Assembly: GCF_014205165.1 (NCBI RefSeq)
Contig: NZ_JACHMZ010000001.1
Location: forward strand, 5,748,501-5,812,500
DNA from: Micromonospora carbonacea
Lineage (GTDB): Bacteria; Actinomycetota; Actinomycetes; Mycobacteriales; Micromonosporaceae
Direction of reading: 5' to 3'
Length of the DNA stretch: 64,000 nt
The notes under the pieces are model-generated. The model was given only the letters and a program-made list of their open reading frames with translations, did no database searches and was not told the DNA's origin. The position numbers and the translations under genes are program-made. Below are positions 51,924 to 60,972 of the stretch, piece by piece (position 1 is the stretch's first letter; each line of letters starts with the position of its first letter).

Positions 51924-52769
51924 TCAGGGGAGGAGCGCACGGATCGTCGTGACTATGTGGGCGGGGCGGCGGTAGAGGTCACGGTCGGTGAAGTGGCGCA
52001 TCGTCCAGCCCTCGGAGGCAAGCCAGTTGGCGCGGTCCCGGTCATATCGGAGCCGCTCGCGGTCCAGGTGGGACAAACCGTCGTATTCGATGCCGATCCG
52101 CCGTCGGCGGTACCCCAGATCCAGCCGGTAGCGCCTGGCCCCGTCCTCGTCGAGCACCCAGACCTGCGGCTCCGGAACTGGAAGGCCGCCATCGATCAGC
52201 ACCAGCCGCAGTTGGCTCTCCTGACGACACTCGGCCCGCCCGTCGGCCAGCGGCACCAGAGAGCGGGCTTGACGCACGCCCGGAAGCCCGCCGTGGGACA
52301 ACACCTCCTCGACGAGGCCATCTCGGCTCACCACGCCCGCCCGCAGCACGGCATCCAGCACCGGCAAGGCGTCCAGTCTCCGAACCGTACGCGCCAGATC
52401 CACCGCGCAGCGCGGGGCCGGCGCGCAGGGCAGCCCTCTCACCAGGACCGGCTCGACTGGCACCGCCGAGTGATGAACCACCACACCTGGCAGCCGGGGC
52501 CGGGGCACCTCAGGAGGCAACTGCACATGCACGGCACCCTCGGGAAGGACGCCGAAGCCGTGCAGGCGAGCCGCGGTGTGGCGGGACAGCATCGCCTCGG
52601 ACGGCAGGCACAGCAGCAGCGCTCGTAGCGCGTCGAGATCCTCGATGGGGCCGTCCGCGTAGACGCCTCGTCGCGCCCGCACGACCTGCCCCTTCGCCAG
52701 CCGGTTCCGAAGCCGCTTCCGGCTGGTCGACCTCAACACCGACGTCGTACGCCAAAGCTGGTTCTCCAT
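51924..52769 (-). CDS. DUF559 (VSR-like) endonuclease-domain protein
   Basis: 281 aa from ATG 52769; the longer open frame upstream is low-complexity. The N-terminal part (SRKRLRNRLAKGQVVRARRG, then SRHTAARLHGFGVL) looks like the winged-helix AbiEi-type antitoxin domain. Residues about 185-280 are DUF559: ESQLRLVLIDGG, YRLDLGYRRRRIGIEYDG with the Asp-Glu active-site pair, and NWLASEGWTMRHFTDRDL. This is a common actinobacterial family of unknown function with the fold of very-short-patch-repair nuclease. It is flanked on both sides by copies of a 69-bp palindrome. Confidence 0.85.
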   Translation of the reverse strand: MENQLWRTTSVLRSTSRKRLRNRLAKGQVVRARRGVYADGPIEDLDALRALLLCLPSEAMLSRHTAARLHGFGVLPEGAVHVQLPPEVPRPRLPGVVVHHSAVPVEPVLVRGLPCAPAPRCAVDLARTVRRLDALPVLDAVLRAGVVSRDGLVEEVLSHGGLPGVRQARSLVPLADGRAECRQESQLRLVLIDGGLPVPEPQVWVLDEDGARRYRLDLGYRRRRIGIEYDGLSHLDRERLRYDRDRANWLASEGWTMRHFTDRDLYRRPAHIVTTIRALLP

Positions 52770-52918
52770 CCTGGCAGGCTGCCCGGCGACCCACCCCCCG
52801 ACGCCTGACCAACCTCCGACCCTGTGGACAACGACCGCCCCTGTGGACAACCCCCCAACCCCGCCCCACTGTGCTAACCCCTCTCCCCTCCCCCTCCCCT
52901 TCCCCCTCCACCCCTCGG

Positions 52919-52987
52919 CGATCTTGCACTTGCGGCCCCAAAAGTGGGCGATTCGCGGCTTTTGACGGGGCCCAAAGTGCAAGATCG
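52919..52987. repeat. 69-bp palindromic element (type A), right of DUF559 gene
   Basis: CGATCTTGCACTTGCGGCCC and GGGCCCAAAGTGCAAGATCG enclose 29 bases. Same size and arms as 51834-51902. Confidence 0.8.
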
Positions 52988-53031
52988 GCGGCGACTTGGG
53001 GTGGGGCGGCGGGGGCGGGGGCGGGGGCGGG

Positions 53032-53775
53032 TTAGTCGTCGCAGCCGTAGCCGTCGTTGTCGCGGTCCAGGTCGTAGATGTCGTCGCCGATGACCTTCAC
53101 TGGGCCCGTGACGTACGCGGGGCCGTTGCCGCCGCCACCGGCACAGTCGACGTCGCTGGCGATCGGCACGCAGCCGCTGTAGTTGGGGTCGCACCGGCGC
53201 TCCTGCTTCGTGCCCACCGCGACGACCTGCGTGACCGGCTGCTTCGTGACGGCCGACCGGAGCAGCTTCCGACCGGTGGGCACCCCGTCGGTCAGGGTGA
53301 CCTGGTACGTCAGCGTGCGGACCCCGTTGACTCCCCTGGTGCGGACGACCCGCTTGCCCTCGGCCAGGGACGGGTCCTTCACCGTTCGCTCGGCGTGCCG
53401 GATCGTCTGCGTCTCCTGCTCGGTGCGCGTCTCCACGGTCGGGGGCGCGACTGTCGGGGGCGCGACTGTCGGGGACGGCGGAGGCGTGGAGACGGTGGTC
53501 GCCGGCGCGGCCGCCTCGGACACGACCGGCTCGGGGGCGGCGACGGGCGGGCTGGCCTTGGCGGCCACGGCGGTACGCCCCTGCCCCGGGTCGTCGGCGA
53601 GGGTCCCGACGACGGCGGCTCCCGCGCAGCAGAGCAGCACGGTCGACAACAGCACGCCGCCCAGGACGACACCGACCCGCTGCCCGGGCTGGAGGCGACG
53701 GAACCATCCCACCCGGGCAACGGACGGCGCGACGGGGGCGGCGGGGTTTCGGTGGTACGGCGGCTGATGGGTCAC
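53032..53775 (-). CDS. G5 and excalibur domain membrane/secreted protein
   Basis: 247 aa from GTG 53775; an in-frame GTG/ATG up to 53790 is possible. One transmembrane segment at about 35-60 (GVVLGGVLLSTVLLCCAGAA), a Pro/Thr linker with the repeat TVAPP, a G5 domain (TVKDPSLAEGKRVVRTRGVN, GVRTLTYQVTLTDG), and at the C-terminus an excalibur calcium-binding motif (DLDRDNDGYGCDD) with paired Cys. It should sit on the outer face of the membrane and bind cell-wall sugars and calcium. Stand-alone gene. Confidence 0.88.
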   Translation of the reverse strand: MTHQPPYHRNPAAPVAPSVARVGWFRRLQPGQRVGVVLGGVLLSTVLLCCAGAAVVGTLADDPGQGRTAVAAKASPPVAAPEPVVSEAAAPATTVSTPPPSPTVAPPTVAPPTVETRTEQETQTIRHAERTVKDPSLAEGKRVVRTRGVNGVRTLTYQVTLTDGVPTGRKLLRSAVTKQPVTQVVAVGTKQERRCDPNYSGCVPIASDVDCAGGGGNGPAYVTGPVKVIGDDIYDLDRDNDGYGCDD

Positions 53776-53982
53776 GACACCGAGTGTCACCAGGGAGGGG
53801 CGGCTCGGTAACCGCCGTACCGATCCTCAACGACGTCGATCGGCACACCGGCCGATACGTACAGTCCGGGGCGGAAACCGGGCAGGCGGCATCGTGCCCC
53901 ATCCGGGCGGGCACGTTCGTACGGGTCGGCGCGGAGCCGCCGCACGGGGTCGACGCGGCCGGCCTTCCGGCAGTACGGGGCC

Positions 53983-54039
53983 GTTAACAGGGGGCCCTTC
54001 CTATACCGAAAGCGTTAACAAGGTTCCCTTCCTTTACCG
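53983..54039. repeat. Tandem pair of a 26-bp GTTAACA...ACCG repeat
   Basis: GTTAACAGGGGGCCCTTCC-TATACCG (53983-54008) and GTTAACAAGGTTCCCTTCC-TTTACCG (54014-54039) are 31 bases apart. The second copy contains the TAA stop of the reductase gene. I recall similar repeats scattered in Micromonospora genomes. Confidence 0.65.
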
Positions 54040-55239
54040 CCGGTCCTCCAGGCCCCACGGGGAGCCGTAGCCCGTTAGCAGGTCGAGGAACGGGCGTGGG
54101 GGCAGCGCCTCGGGGCCGATGACCCCGGTGCCGGCCCACTCGCCCGTGGCGAGCAGTTCCAGGGCGACGACCGGGTTGACGGCGGTCTGCCAGACGACGG
54201 CCTGGTGGCCGTACTCGGCCATGGACCACTCGTTGTCGACGACGTGGTAGAGGTAGACCTCGCGGGGCCGGCCGTCCCTGCCCACGCCCGTGACCCAGGT
54301 GCCGGCGCAGGTCTTGCCGCGCATCCGGTCGCCGAGGGTGGCCGGGTCGGGCAGGGCGGCGGCGACCACGTCGCGCGGGGACATCCGCACGCCGCGCACG
54401 GTGACCGGCTCGGTGGAGTCGAGGCCGAGCTTGTGCAGGGTACGCAGGACCTCGATGAACTCCTCGCCGAGGCCGTACTTGAAGGTGACCCGCCGGGCGT
54501 CGACCCAGCGCGGGATGAGCAGCACCTCCTCGTGCTCCACGTTGACGCACTCGACGGGGCCGATGCCCGCGGGGAAGCGGAACACCTCGGGCTCGCTGAA
54601 CGGCTCGGTGGTGAACCAGCCCCGGTCGCGTTCCCAGATCACCGGCGGGTTGAGGCACTCCTCGATCGTGGTCCAGATGGAGAACGACGGGGCGAAGTCG
54701 TAGCCCTCGACGGTCAGGTTCGCGCCGTCGCGTACCCCGATCTCGTCGATCTCGGCGAACAGCTCGTCGGCGGCGTAGCGGGCGAAGACGTCGGACAGGC
54801 CCGGTTCGACGCCGATGCCGCACAGGGCGAGCCGGCCGGCGGACGCCCACCGGTCGGCGACGGCGAACTGCTCGTCGCCGAGCTTCACGCCGGTCTCGGC
54901 GTAGGGGCGCTTCGGGTGCGGGTGGGACAGGGACATGGCCATGTCGAGGTAGTCGGCCCCGGCCGCGTACGCGCCGTCGAAGATCGGCATGACGAAGCGC
55001 GGGTCGACGGCGTTGAGCACGTGGGTGATCCGGTATTCGCGGCACAGCGCGGCGACGGCGTCGGCGGAGGAGGCGTCGACGGTCGCGGCGACGAACCGGT
55101 CGCCGTGGCCGGCGACGGCCCGCGCGGCGCGGGCGGCGTCGGCGTCGGCGACGACCATGGTGTCGAAGAATGTTCGGCGGGCGGCGATGGCGGCGGCGGC
55201 GGAGCCGACCCCGCCGGCGCCGACGAGCAGGATACGCAT
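54034..55239 (-). CDS. Saccharopine dehydrogenase-family reductase
   Basis: 401 aa from ATG 55239, overlapping the oxidase stop. MRILLVGAGGVGSAAAAIAA is the NAD(P)-binding start; THVLNAVDPRFVMPI and GADYLDMAMS follow the saccharopine/carboxynorspermidine dehydrogenase pattern, with GIGVEPGLSDVFARYAADEL in the middle. In the operon with a polyamine transporter and an FAD amine oxidase it may reduce a Schiff base formed from an aminoaldehyde, or act on lysine/polyamine derivatives. The stop lies within a repeat. Confidence 0.8.
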   Translation of the reverse strand: MRILLVGAGGVGSAAAAIAARRTFFDTMVVADADAARAARAVAGHGDRFVAATVDASSADAVAALCREYRITHVLNAVDPRFVMPIFDGAYAAGADYLDMAMSLSHPHPKRPYAETGVKLGDEQFAVADRWASAGRLALCGIGVEPGLSDVFARYAADELFAEIDEIGVRDGANLTVEGYDFAPSFSIWTTIEECLNPPVIWERDRGWFTTEPFSEPEVFRFPAGIGPVECVNVEHEEVLLIPRWVDARRVTFKYGLGEEFIEVLRTLHKLGLDSTEPVTVRGVRMSPRDVVAAALPDPATLGDRMRGKTCAGTWVTGVGRDGRPREVYLYHVVDNEWSMAEYGHQAVVWQTAVNPVVALELLATGEWAGTGVIGPEALPPRPFLDLLTGYGSPWGLEDRR

Positions 55240-56660
55240 CAGGAATCGAACCCCAAACCAAGACGATCGAGCGTACGGAGCCACGGGTTGCGCCGGCCGT
55301 CGCGCGCGTCGGCGCGGGCCAGCGACCAGCGGGTGAGGTGGATGCCGGCGGCCCGGACGGGCTCCGGCGGGAACGGCAGCGGCCTGCCCCGGACGAGGGC
55401 GAGCCGGGTGAGCGGGGTGTCCGCGCCCGCGAGCAGGTCGAGCATGACCCGCGCGCCGAACCGGGTGGCCCCGACGCCGAGGCCGGTGTAGCCGGCGGCG
55501 TAGGCGAGGCGGCCGCCGTAGGCGGTGCCGAAGAACGGGCAGAACCGGGTGCAGGTGTCGATGACGCCGCCCCAGCGGTGGCTGAACCGCACGTCGGCGA
55601 GCTGCGGGAACGTGGTGAAGAAGTGCTCGGCGAGGGCGGCGAAGGTGGCCGGGCGCTGCTCCAGCTCGGGGGCGACCCGGTTGCCGTGGTGGTAGACGGC
55701 GTCGTAGCCGCCGAACAGGATCCGCCCGTCGCGGGTGATCCGGTAGTAGTGGAACTGGTTGCCGGTGTCGGCGAGGCCCTGCCGGTTGCGCCAGCCGATC
55801 GCGTCGCGCTGGGCGGGCGTCAGCGGCTCGGTCATCAGCGCGTAGTCGTAGACGGGCACGACCCAGGCGCGCAGCCGGCGCAGCAGCGGCGGGAACGCGT
55901 TGGTGGTGAGCACGACCCGGCGGGCGCGGATGACGCCGGGGGCCTGCTCGACGCCGCCGGCCGTGCTGGCGGCCACGGCGGCGGCGTCGCCGCGCAGCCC
56001 GGTGACCCGGGTGTGCTCGTGGATCCGGACGCCCAGGTCGAGGCAGGCGCGGCGCAGGCCCCAGGCGAGCTTCGCCGGGTCGAGCATGGCGACCCGGTCG
56101 CGGTCCCACATCCCGCCGAGGTACGTCGGCGAGTCCACCTCGGCGCGCACCTCGTCGCGGCCGAGCAGCCGCACGTCGTGGCCGTGGCTGCGGGCCAGCT
56201 CCGCGTCCTCGGCGAGCCCGGCGAGCTGGTACGGCCGCACGGCCACGGCCAGCTCGCCGGTGCGCTCGAAGTCGCAGTCGATGCCGTACGCGTCGACGGT
56301 GGCGGCGATCGCGGCGAGGTTCTCCCGGCCGAGGCGTTCCAGCTCGGCGACCTCGCCGGGGAACCGGGCGACGCCGTTGGCGAGGCCGTGGGTGAGCGAG
56401 GCGGAGCAGAACCCGCCGTTGCGCCCCGACGCGGCCCAGCCGCAGGTGCCGGCGTCGACGAGCAGCACGTCGGTGTCGGGGTCGGCCTGCTTGGCGAGCA
56501 GGGCCGCCCAGAGCCCCCCGTACCCGCCGCCGATCACCAGCAGGTCGGCGGTGTGCGCGCCGGTCAGCGGGGGCAGCGGGTCGGGGCGTTCGGGCCGGTC
56601 GAGCCAGTACGGGACGGGCGTCGCGTCGGCGAGCGCCCGGCCGGTATGCGGGAGGATCAT
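55239..56660 (-). CDS. FAD-dependent amine oxidase (PuuB/DadA-like)
   Basis: 473 aa from ATG 56660, with ATGA overlap to the transporter gene before it. FAD motif LLVIGGGYGGLWAALLAKQA, then CGWAASGRNGGFCSASLTHG, a typical DAO-family sequence of gamma-glutamylputrescine oxidase, and RWGGVIDTCTRFCPFFG toward the C-terminus, with AAGYTGLGVGATRFGARV. It probably oxidises putrescine or a derivative to an aminoaldehyde, the substrate for the dehydrogenase at 48.2 kb. Confidence 0.85.
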   Translation of the reverse strand: MILPHTGRALADATPVPYWLDRPERPDPLPPLTGAHTADLLVIGGGYGGLWAALLAKQADPDTDVLLVDAGTCGWAASGRNGGFCSASLTHGLANGVARFPGEVAELERLGRENLAAIAATVDAYGIDCDFERTGELAVAVRPYQLAGLAEDAELARSHGHDVRLLGRDEVRAEVDSPTYLGGMWDRDRVAMLDPAKLAWGLRRACLDLGVRIHEHTRVTGLRGDAAAVAASTAGGVEQAPGVIRARRVVLTTNAFPPLLRRLRAWVVPVYDYALMTEPLTPAQRDAIGWRNRQGLADTGNQFHYYRITRDGRILFGGYDAVYHHGNRVAPELEQRPATFAALAEHFFTTFPQLADVRFSHRWGGVIDTCTRFCPFFGTAYGGRLAYAAGYTGLGVGATRFGARVMLDLLAGADTPLTRLALVRGRPLPFPPEPVRAAGIHLTRWSLARADARDGRRNPWLRTLDRLGLGFDS

Positions 56661-57499
56661 GACGGGCTCTTCGCCCGCCGGCCGGTCGCCGGTGTCACCG
56701 GGAGGGTGTGCCGGCGGGCCCGCCGCCCGCGCAGCGAGCTGAGCCCGACGAGCAGCAGCGCGACGGCGAACATGGCCGTGCCGATGACGTTGACCTGCGG
56801 CGGGATGCCCCGCTGGGCGGCGCCCCAGACGTACATGGGGAACGTGACGGTGGTGCCGGCGTTGAAGTTGGTGATGATGAAGTCGTCGAAGCTGAGCGAG
56901 AACGCCAGCAGCGCGGCGGCCACGATGCCGGGGAGCACCAGCGGCAGGGTGACCAGGCGGAACGTCTGCCACGGGCTCGCGTACAGGTCGGCGGCGGCCT
57001 CCTCCAGCCGGCGGTCCATGCCGGCGAGCCGGGCCTTGACGGTGACCACCACGAACGACACGCAGAACATGACGTGCGCGATGACGACGGTCCAGAAGCC
57101 CTGCGGCACCCCGGCGGAGACGAACAGGGCCAGCAGCGAGGTGCCCATGACCAGCTCGGGGGTGGCCATCGGCAGGAAGATCAGCACGTTGATCCCGGAG
57201 CGGCCGGTGAACCGGTGCCGCACCAGCGCGAACGCCATCAGCGTGCCGAGCACGGTGGCGACGACGGTGGCGATGAAGCCGATCTGCACGCTGCGCACCA
57301 CCGCGTCGCACATGTCGGAGGTGGCGCAGGGCTGCCGCCAGTTGTCGAGGGTGAACTCGTTGAAGTCGTACGACAGGCGGCTCGACGGGCGGTTGAACGA
57401 CAGGGCGGCGACCACGGCGATGGGCAGCGACAGGTAGCCGAGGACGAGCAGGGCGACGCCCATCACCCAGTGGTCGGCGAGCCAGCGGGAGAATCTCAC
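56657..57499 (-). CDS. potC: Spermidine/putrescine ABC permease PotC
   Basis: 280 aa from GTG 57499, overlapping the potB stop. Six membrane segments, with the EAA loop EEAAADLYASPWQTFRLVTL at about 170-190 that contacts the ATPase, and the short periplasmic insertion with CATSDMC. Type I importer permease of the PotC group. Confidence 0.92.
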   Translation of the reverse strand: MRFSRWLADHWVMGVALLVLGYLSLPIAVVAALSFNRPSSRLSYDFNEFTLDNWRQPCATSDMCDAVVRSVQIGFIATVVATVLGTLMAFALVRHRFTGRSGINVLIFLPMATPELVMGTSLLALFVSAGVPQGFWTVVIAHVMFCVSFVVVTVKARLAGMDRRLEEAAADLYASPWQTFRLVTLPLVLPGIVAAALLAFSLSFDDFIITNFNAGTTVTFPMYVWGAAQRGIPPQVNVIGTAMFAVALLLVGLSSLRGRRARRHTLPVTPATGRRAKSPS

Positions 57500-58410
57500 A
57501 GCACCTCCTCCGTGCCGGCGCGGCGCAGGTAGACGAAGACCACCGCGAGGATCGCCGCCATCAGCAGGAACGACAGGGCCGCGCCCTGCGGGTAGTCCAG
57601 CCGGACCAGGAACGCCGAGTCGATGACGTTGCCGACCATGTACTCGTTGGGCGTGCCGAGCAGCTCGGCGTTGATGTAGTCGCCGGTGGCCGGGATGAAG
57701 AACAGCAGCGTGCCGGCGATCAGGCCGGGCATCGACAGCGGCAGGGTCACCCGGCGGAACGTCTGCACCGGGCTCGCGTACAGGTCGCCGGCCGCCTCCA
57801 GCAGCCGGTAGTCGAGCCGCTCCAGGCTCGCGTACAGCGGCAGCACCAGGAAGGGCAGGAAGTTGTACGTCAGCCCGAGCACCACCGCGACGGGGGTGGC
57901 GAGCAGCCGGCCGTCGGGGCCGAGCAGGTGCACGTCGCGCAGCAGCCCGACCAGAGCGCCGTTGTCGGACAGGATCGTCTTCCACGCCAGGGTGCGCACC
58001 AGGAAGCTGGTGAACATGGGGGCGACGACGCAGACCAGCAGCAGGTTCTTCCACCGGCCGGCCTTCTGGGCGATCGCGTACGCCAGCGGGTAGCCCATCA
58101 GCAGGCCCAGCACGAGCGCGATGCCGGCGTAGAGGAACGACCGGCCGAGCTGCGGCCAGTACGCCTGCACCGCGTCCGGGTAGTTGCCGAACGCCCAGGT
58201 CAGCGCGTACCCGGTGGAGAGCGAGCCGGCGGGGTCGTAGAGGCTCGCGGCGGCGAGCTGGAACAGCGGCACGGCGAAGAACAGCAGCAGCCAGGCCGCG
58301 CCCGGCAGGAGCAGCAGGTACGGCAGCAGCCGGTGCCGCCCGCCCCGGGGCGGCGGCGGGGGCGTCGCGGGGTGCCCCGTCGACGTGGGAACGTGGGCCA
58401 GCGCGGTCAC
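57496..58410 (-). CDS. potB: Spermidine/putrescine ABC permease PotB
   Basis: 304 aa from GTG 58410, overlapping the potA stop (GTGA). Pro-rich cytosolic start, then six membrane segments; the EAA loop is LLEAAGDLYASPVQTFRRVT, and the LLMGYPLAYAIAQ segment is typical of PotB. Forms the permease with PotC. Confidence 0.92.
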   Translation of the reverse strand: MTALAHVPTSTGHPATPPPPPRGGRHRLLPYLLLLPGAAWLLLFFAVPLFQLAAASLYDPAGSLSTGYALTWAFGNYPDAVQAYWPQLGRSFLYAGIALVLGLLMGYPLAYAIAQKAGRWKNLLLVCVVAPMFTSFLVRTLAWKTILSDNGALVGLLRDVHLLGPDGRLLATPVAVVLGLTYNFLPFLVLPLYASLERLDYRLLEAAGDLYASPVQTFRRVTLPLSMPGLIAGTLLFFIPATGDYINAELLGTPNEYMVGNVIDSAFLVRLDYPQGAALSFLLMAAILAVVFVYLRRAGTEEVL

Positions 58411-59573
58411 GAGGACGCACCCACCGGCTCGTCGAGCAGGCCGGCGGTGGCGTCGTCGGCGCCGGGCGGGCGGGGCAGCAGGAACGCGTGCTGGGGGTCC
58501 CAGTGCGCCACCACGGACGCGCCGACGGGCACCCGGCCGCCGAGGCCGCTGTTGGCCGCGAACGCGGTCAGTTCGCTGCCCCACCCGGTGCGCACCAGAT
58601 ACTGGGTGCTGACCCCCACGTACGAGGCGTCGGTGACCACCCCGGTCACGTACTGGTGGCCGGCGGGCACCCGGTCGGCGGCGTCGACGAGGTGCAGCTT
58701 CTCGGGGCGTACCCCCAGGTAGACCGGGCCCGAGGCGACGCGGGCGCGGCCGGCGGGCACGGAGTAGCGCGCGCCGTGGGCGGTGACCGGCACGTCGGAC
58801 CCGGCGGTCCCGGCGGCCTCGGCGGCGAGCAGGTTGGACTGGCCGAGGAAGTTCGCCACGAACGCGGTGGCCGGGTATTCGTAGATGTCGGCGGGCGCGC
58901 CGAGCTGCTCGATCCTCCCGGCGTTCATCACCGCGACGGTGTCGGCCATCGTCATGGCCTCCTCCTGGTCGTGCGTGACGTGCACGAAGGTGATGCCGAC
59001 CTCGGTCTGGATGCGCTTGAGCTCGATCTGCATCTGCCGGCGCAGCTTCAGGTCGAGCGCGCCGAGCGGCTCGTCGAGCAGCAGCACCTGCGGCCGGTTG
59101 ATCAGCGCCCGGGCGAGCGCGACGCGCTGCTGCTGCCCGCCGGAGAGCTGGGCTGGCCGGCGGTGGCCGAAGTCGGCGAGCTGCACCAGGGCGAGCATCC
59201 GGTTGACCTCGTCGTCGACCGAGCGGATGCCGCGCCGGCGCAGCCCGAACGCCACGTTGTCGAAGATGTCGAGGTGCGGGAAGAGCGCGTAGCTCTGGAA
59301 CACGGTGTTGACCGGCCGCTTGTACGGGCGCAGCCGGGCGATGTCCCGGTCGCCGAGGCGCACCTGCCCGCTCGTCGGCTGCTCCAGGCCGGCGATCATG
59401 CGCAGGGTGGTGGTCTTGCCGCACCCGGACGCCCCGAGCAGGGCGAAGAAGGAGCCCTGCGGGATGGTCAGGCCGAGGTCGTCGACCGCGGTGAAGATGC
59501 CGAACCTCTTGGTCAGGTTGACCAGCCGCAGGTCGCCGGCCGGCGCGTCGTGTCCCGTCGTCTTCGCGCTCAT
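58407..59573 (-). CDS. potA: Spermidine/putrescine ABC ATPase PotA
   Basis: 388 aa from ATG 59573. Walker A GASGCGKTT at 47-55, Q-loop VFQSYALFPH, signature LSGGQQQRVALARAL, Walker B VLLLDEPLGALD, H-loop VTHDQEEAMTMAD, and a C-terminal TOBE domain (LGVRPEKLHLVD). It energises import through PotB and PotC; follows potD by 5 bases. Confidence 0.94.
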   Translation of the reverse strand: MSAKTTGHDAPAGDLRLVNLTKRFGIFTAVDDLGLTIPQGSFFALLGASGCGKTTTLRMIAGLEQPTSGQVRLGDRDIARLRPYKRPVNTVFQSYALFPHLDIFDNVAFGLRRRGIRSVDDEVNRMLALVQLADFGHRRPAQLSGGQQQRVALARALINRPQVLLLDEPLGALDLKLRRQMQIELKRIQTEVGITFVHVTHDQEEAMTMADTVAVMNAGRIEQLGAPADIYEYPATAFVANFLGQSNLLAAEAAGTAGSDVPVTAHGARYSVPAGRARVASGPVYLGVRPEKLHLVDAADRVPAGHQYVTGVVTDASYVGVSTQYLVRTGWGSELTAFAANSGLGGRVPVGASVVAHWDPQHAFLLPRPPGADDATAGLLDEPVGASS

Positions 59574-59578
59574 CCCCG

Positions 59579-60763
59579 TCACGCCCCGATGACCTGCTGG
59601 AACTTGCCCTCGAACTCCTTCTCCTGCTTCTCGTCCAGGGCCATGAACACCTTGGACTTCGACAGCAGCGCCTCGTCGGGGAAGATCAGCGGGTTGGCGG
59701 CCAACTCCGGGTCGATCTTCTCCATCTCGGCCTTCGCGCCCTGCACGGGGCAGATGTAGTTGACGTACGCGGCGAGCTTCGCGGCGACGGCCGGCTCGTA
59801 GTAGTAGTTGATCAGCTCTTCGGCGTTCGCCTTGTGGGTGGCCTTGTTGGGCACCATCATGTTGTCGCTGAAGAGCATCACGCCGGAGTCGGGCGCGACA
59901 AACTTGATCTTGTCGTTCTCCCCGGAGAGCTGGATGACGTCGCCGGACCAGCCGATGCACGCCGCGATGTCGCCCTTGGCGAGGTCGGGAGCGTAGTCGT
60001 TGCCGGTGAACCTGCGGATCTGCTTGGAGTCGACGGCCCGCTTGAGCTTGTTGAGCGCGTCGTCGAACTGGGCGGTCGTGAAGTTCGCCGGGTCGTGCCC
60101 GTTGGACTGCATCAGCAGGCCCATCGTGTCGCGCATCTCCGACAGCGCGGTGACCTTGCCCTTGAGGTCGGGCCGGGTCAGCAGCTCGTCGACGGTGCGG
60201 ATCTCCTGGGTGACCGACCCGTTGTACGCGAGGCCGGCCAGGCCGGACTGCCACGGGACGGCGATGCGGCTGTCCGGGTCGAAGGAGCGGTTGAGCAGCG
60301 ACGGCAGCAGGTTCGCCGTCACGTTGGGGATCTTCGCCGGGTCGAGCTTCTGGATCCAGCCGAGCCGGATCATCCGGGCGGCCATCCAGTCGGTGAGCAC
60401 GATGATGTCCCGCCCGGTGCCCTGACAGGCCGCGAGCTGGTTCTGCACCTTGCCGAAGAACTCGTTGTTGTCGTTGATGTCCTCGGTGTAGGTGACCTGG
60501 ATGCCGGTCTTCGCGACGAACGCGTCCAGGCTGGGGCGCTTGGATTCGTCCTTCTCGTCGACGTCCATGTACTGCGGCCAGTTCGAGAACGCCAGCTTCT
60601 TCTCCGTGCCGGAGAGGTCGTCGCTGACGCAGCCGGCCTCGGTCTGCACGGCGCCCTTGGTGCCGCAGCCGGCGAGCGCGCCCGCCGTGGCGAGCATCGC
60701 GGCCGAGCCGAGGGCGCCGGTGAGCAGACCACGCCGAGTGAGCGGCCGGAGGGGAGTTCGCAT
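59579..60763 (-). CDS. potD: Polyamine-binding lipoprotein PotD
   Basis: 394 aa from ATG 60763. Twin-arginine signal (LTRRGLLTGALGSAAML) with lipobox LAGC near residue 33. The mature part is a periplasmic-type binding protein of the PotD/PotF group (KLAFSNWPQYMDVDEKD, YTEDINDNNEFFGKVQNQLA, DIIVLTDWMAARMIRLGW), with the Trp and acidic residues used to bind polyamines. First gene of the potDABC-oxidase-reductase operon, with about 210 bases to the divergent Lrp gene. Confidence 0.93.
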   Translation of the reverse strand: MRTPLRPLTRRGLLTGALGSAAMLATAGALAGCGTKGAVQTEAGCVSDDLSGTEKKLAFSNWPQYMDVDEKDESKRPSLDAFVAKTGIQVTYTEDINDNNEFFGKVQNQLAACQGTGRDIIVLTDWMAARMIRLGWIQKLDPAKIPNVTANLLPSLLNRSFDPDSRIAVPWQSGLAGLAYNGSVTQEIRTVDELLTRPDLKGKVTALSEMRDTMGLLMQSNGHDPANFTTAQFDDALNKLKRAVDSKQIRRFTGNDYAPDLAKGDIAACIGWSGDVIQLSGENDKIKFVAPDSGVMLFSDNMMVPNKATHKANAEELINYYYEPAVAAKLAAYVNYICPVQGAKAEMEKIDPELAANPLIFPDEALLSKSKVFMALDEKQEKEFEGKFQQVIGA

Positions 60764-60878
60764 GTGACGACTCCTAGGGGGTCATCGTCGGCGGGCGGGA
60801 CGGGGGAGGCCCGACGGCGGGAGGGTCTTCAGGCGATGGACGACTGATCCTGACATGAGCTGACCTGCCTCACAAGGG

Positions 60879-60888
60879 ATTCCGTTGC
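60879..60888. promoter_or_regulatory. ATTCCGTTGC motif in the potD-lrp intergenic region
   Basis: The 10-mer recurs exactly at 62620-62629 upstream of the aminotransferase, with one change at 62651-62660. The Lrp/AsnC gene that starts 85 bases away is the obvious candidate to bind it. Nearby TGCGGGCATAGCAATGCACC is AT-richer and may be promoter DNA. Confidence 0.45.
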
Positions 60889-60972
60889 GGGCATAGCAAT
60901 GCACCACGAATTACGCCAGACTGCGCCAGGGCATTACGATCCCGGTGGAGAACCGGACATGGGGAGCTGACG

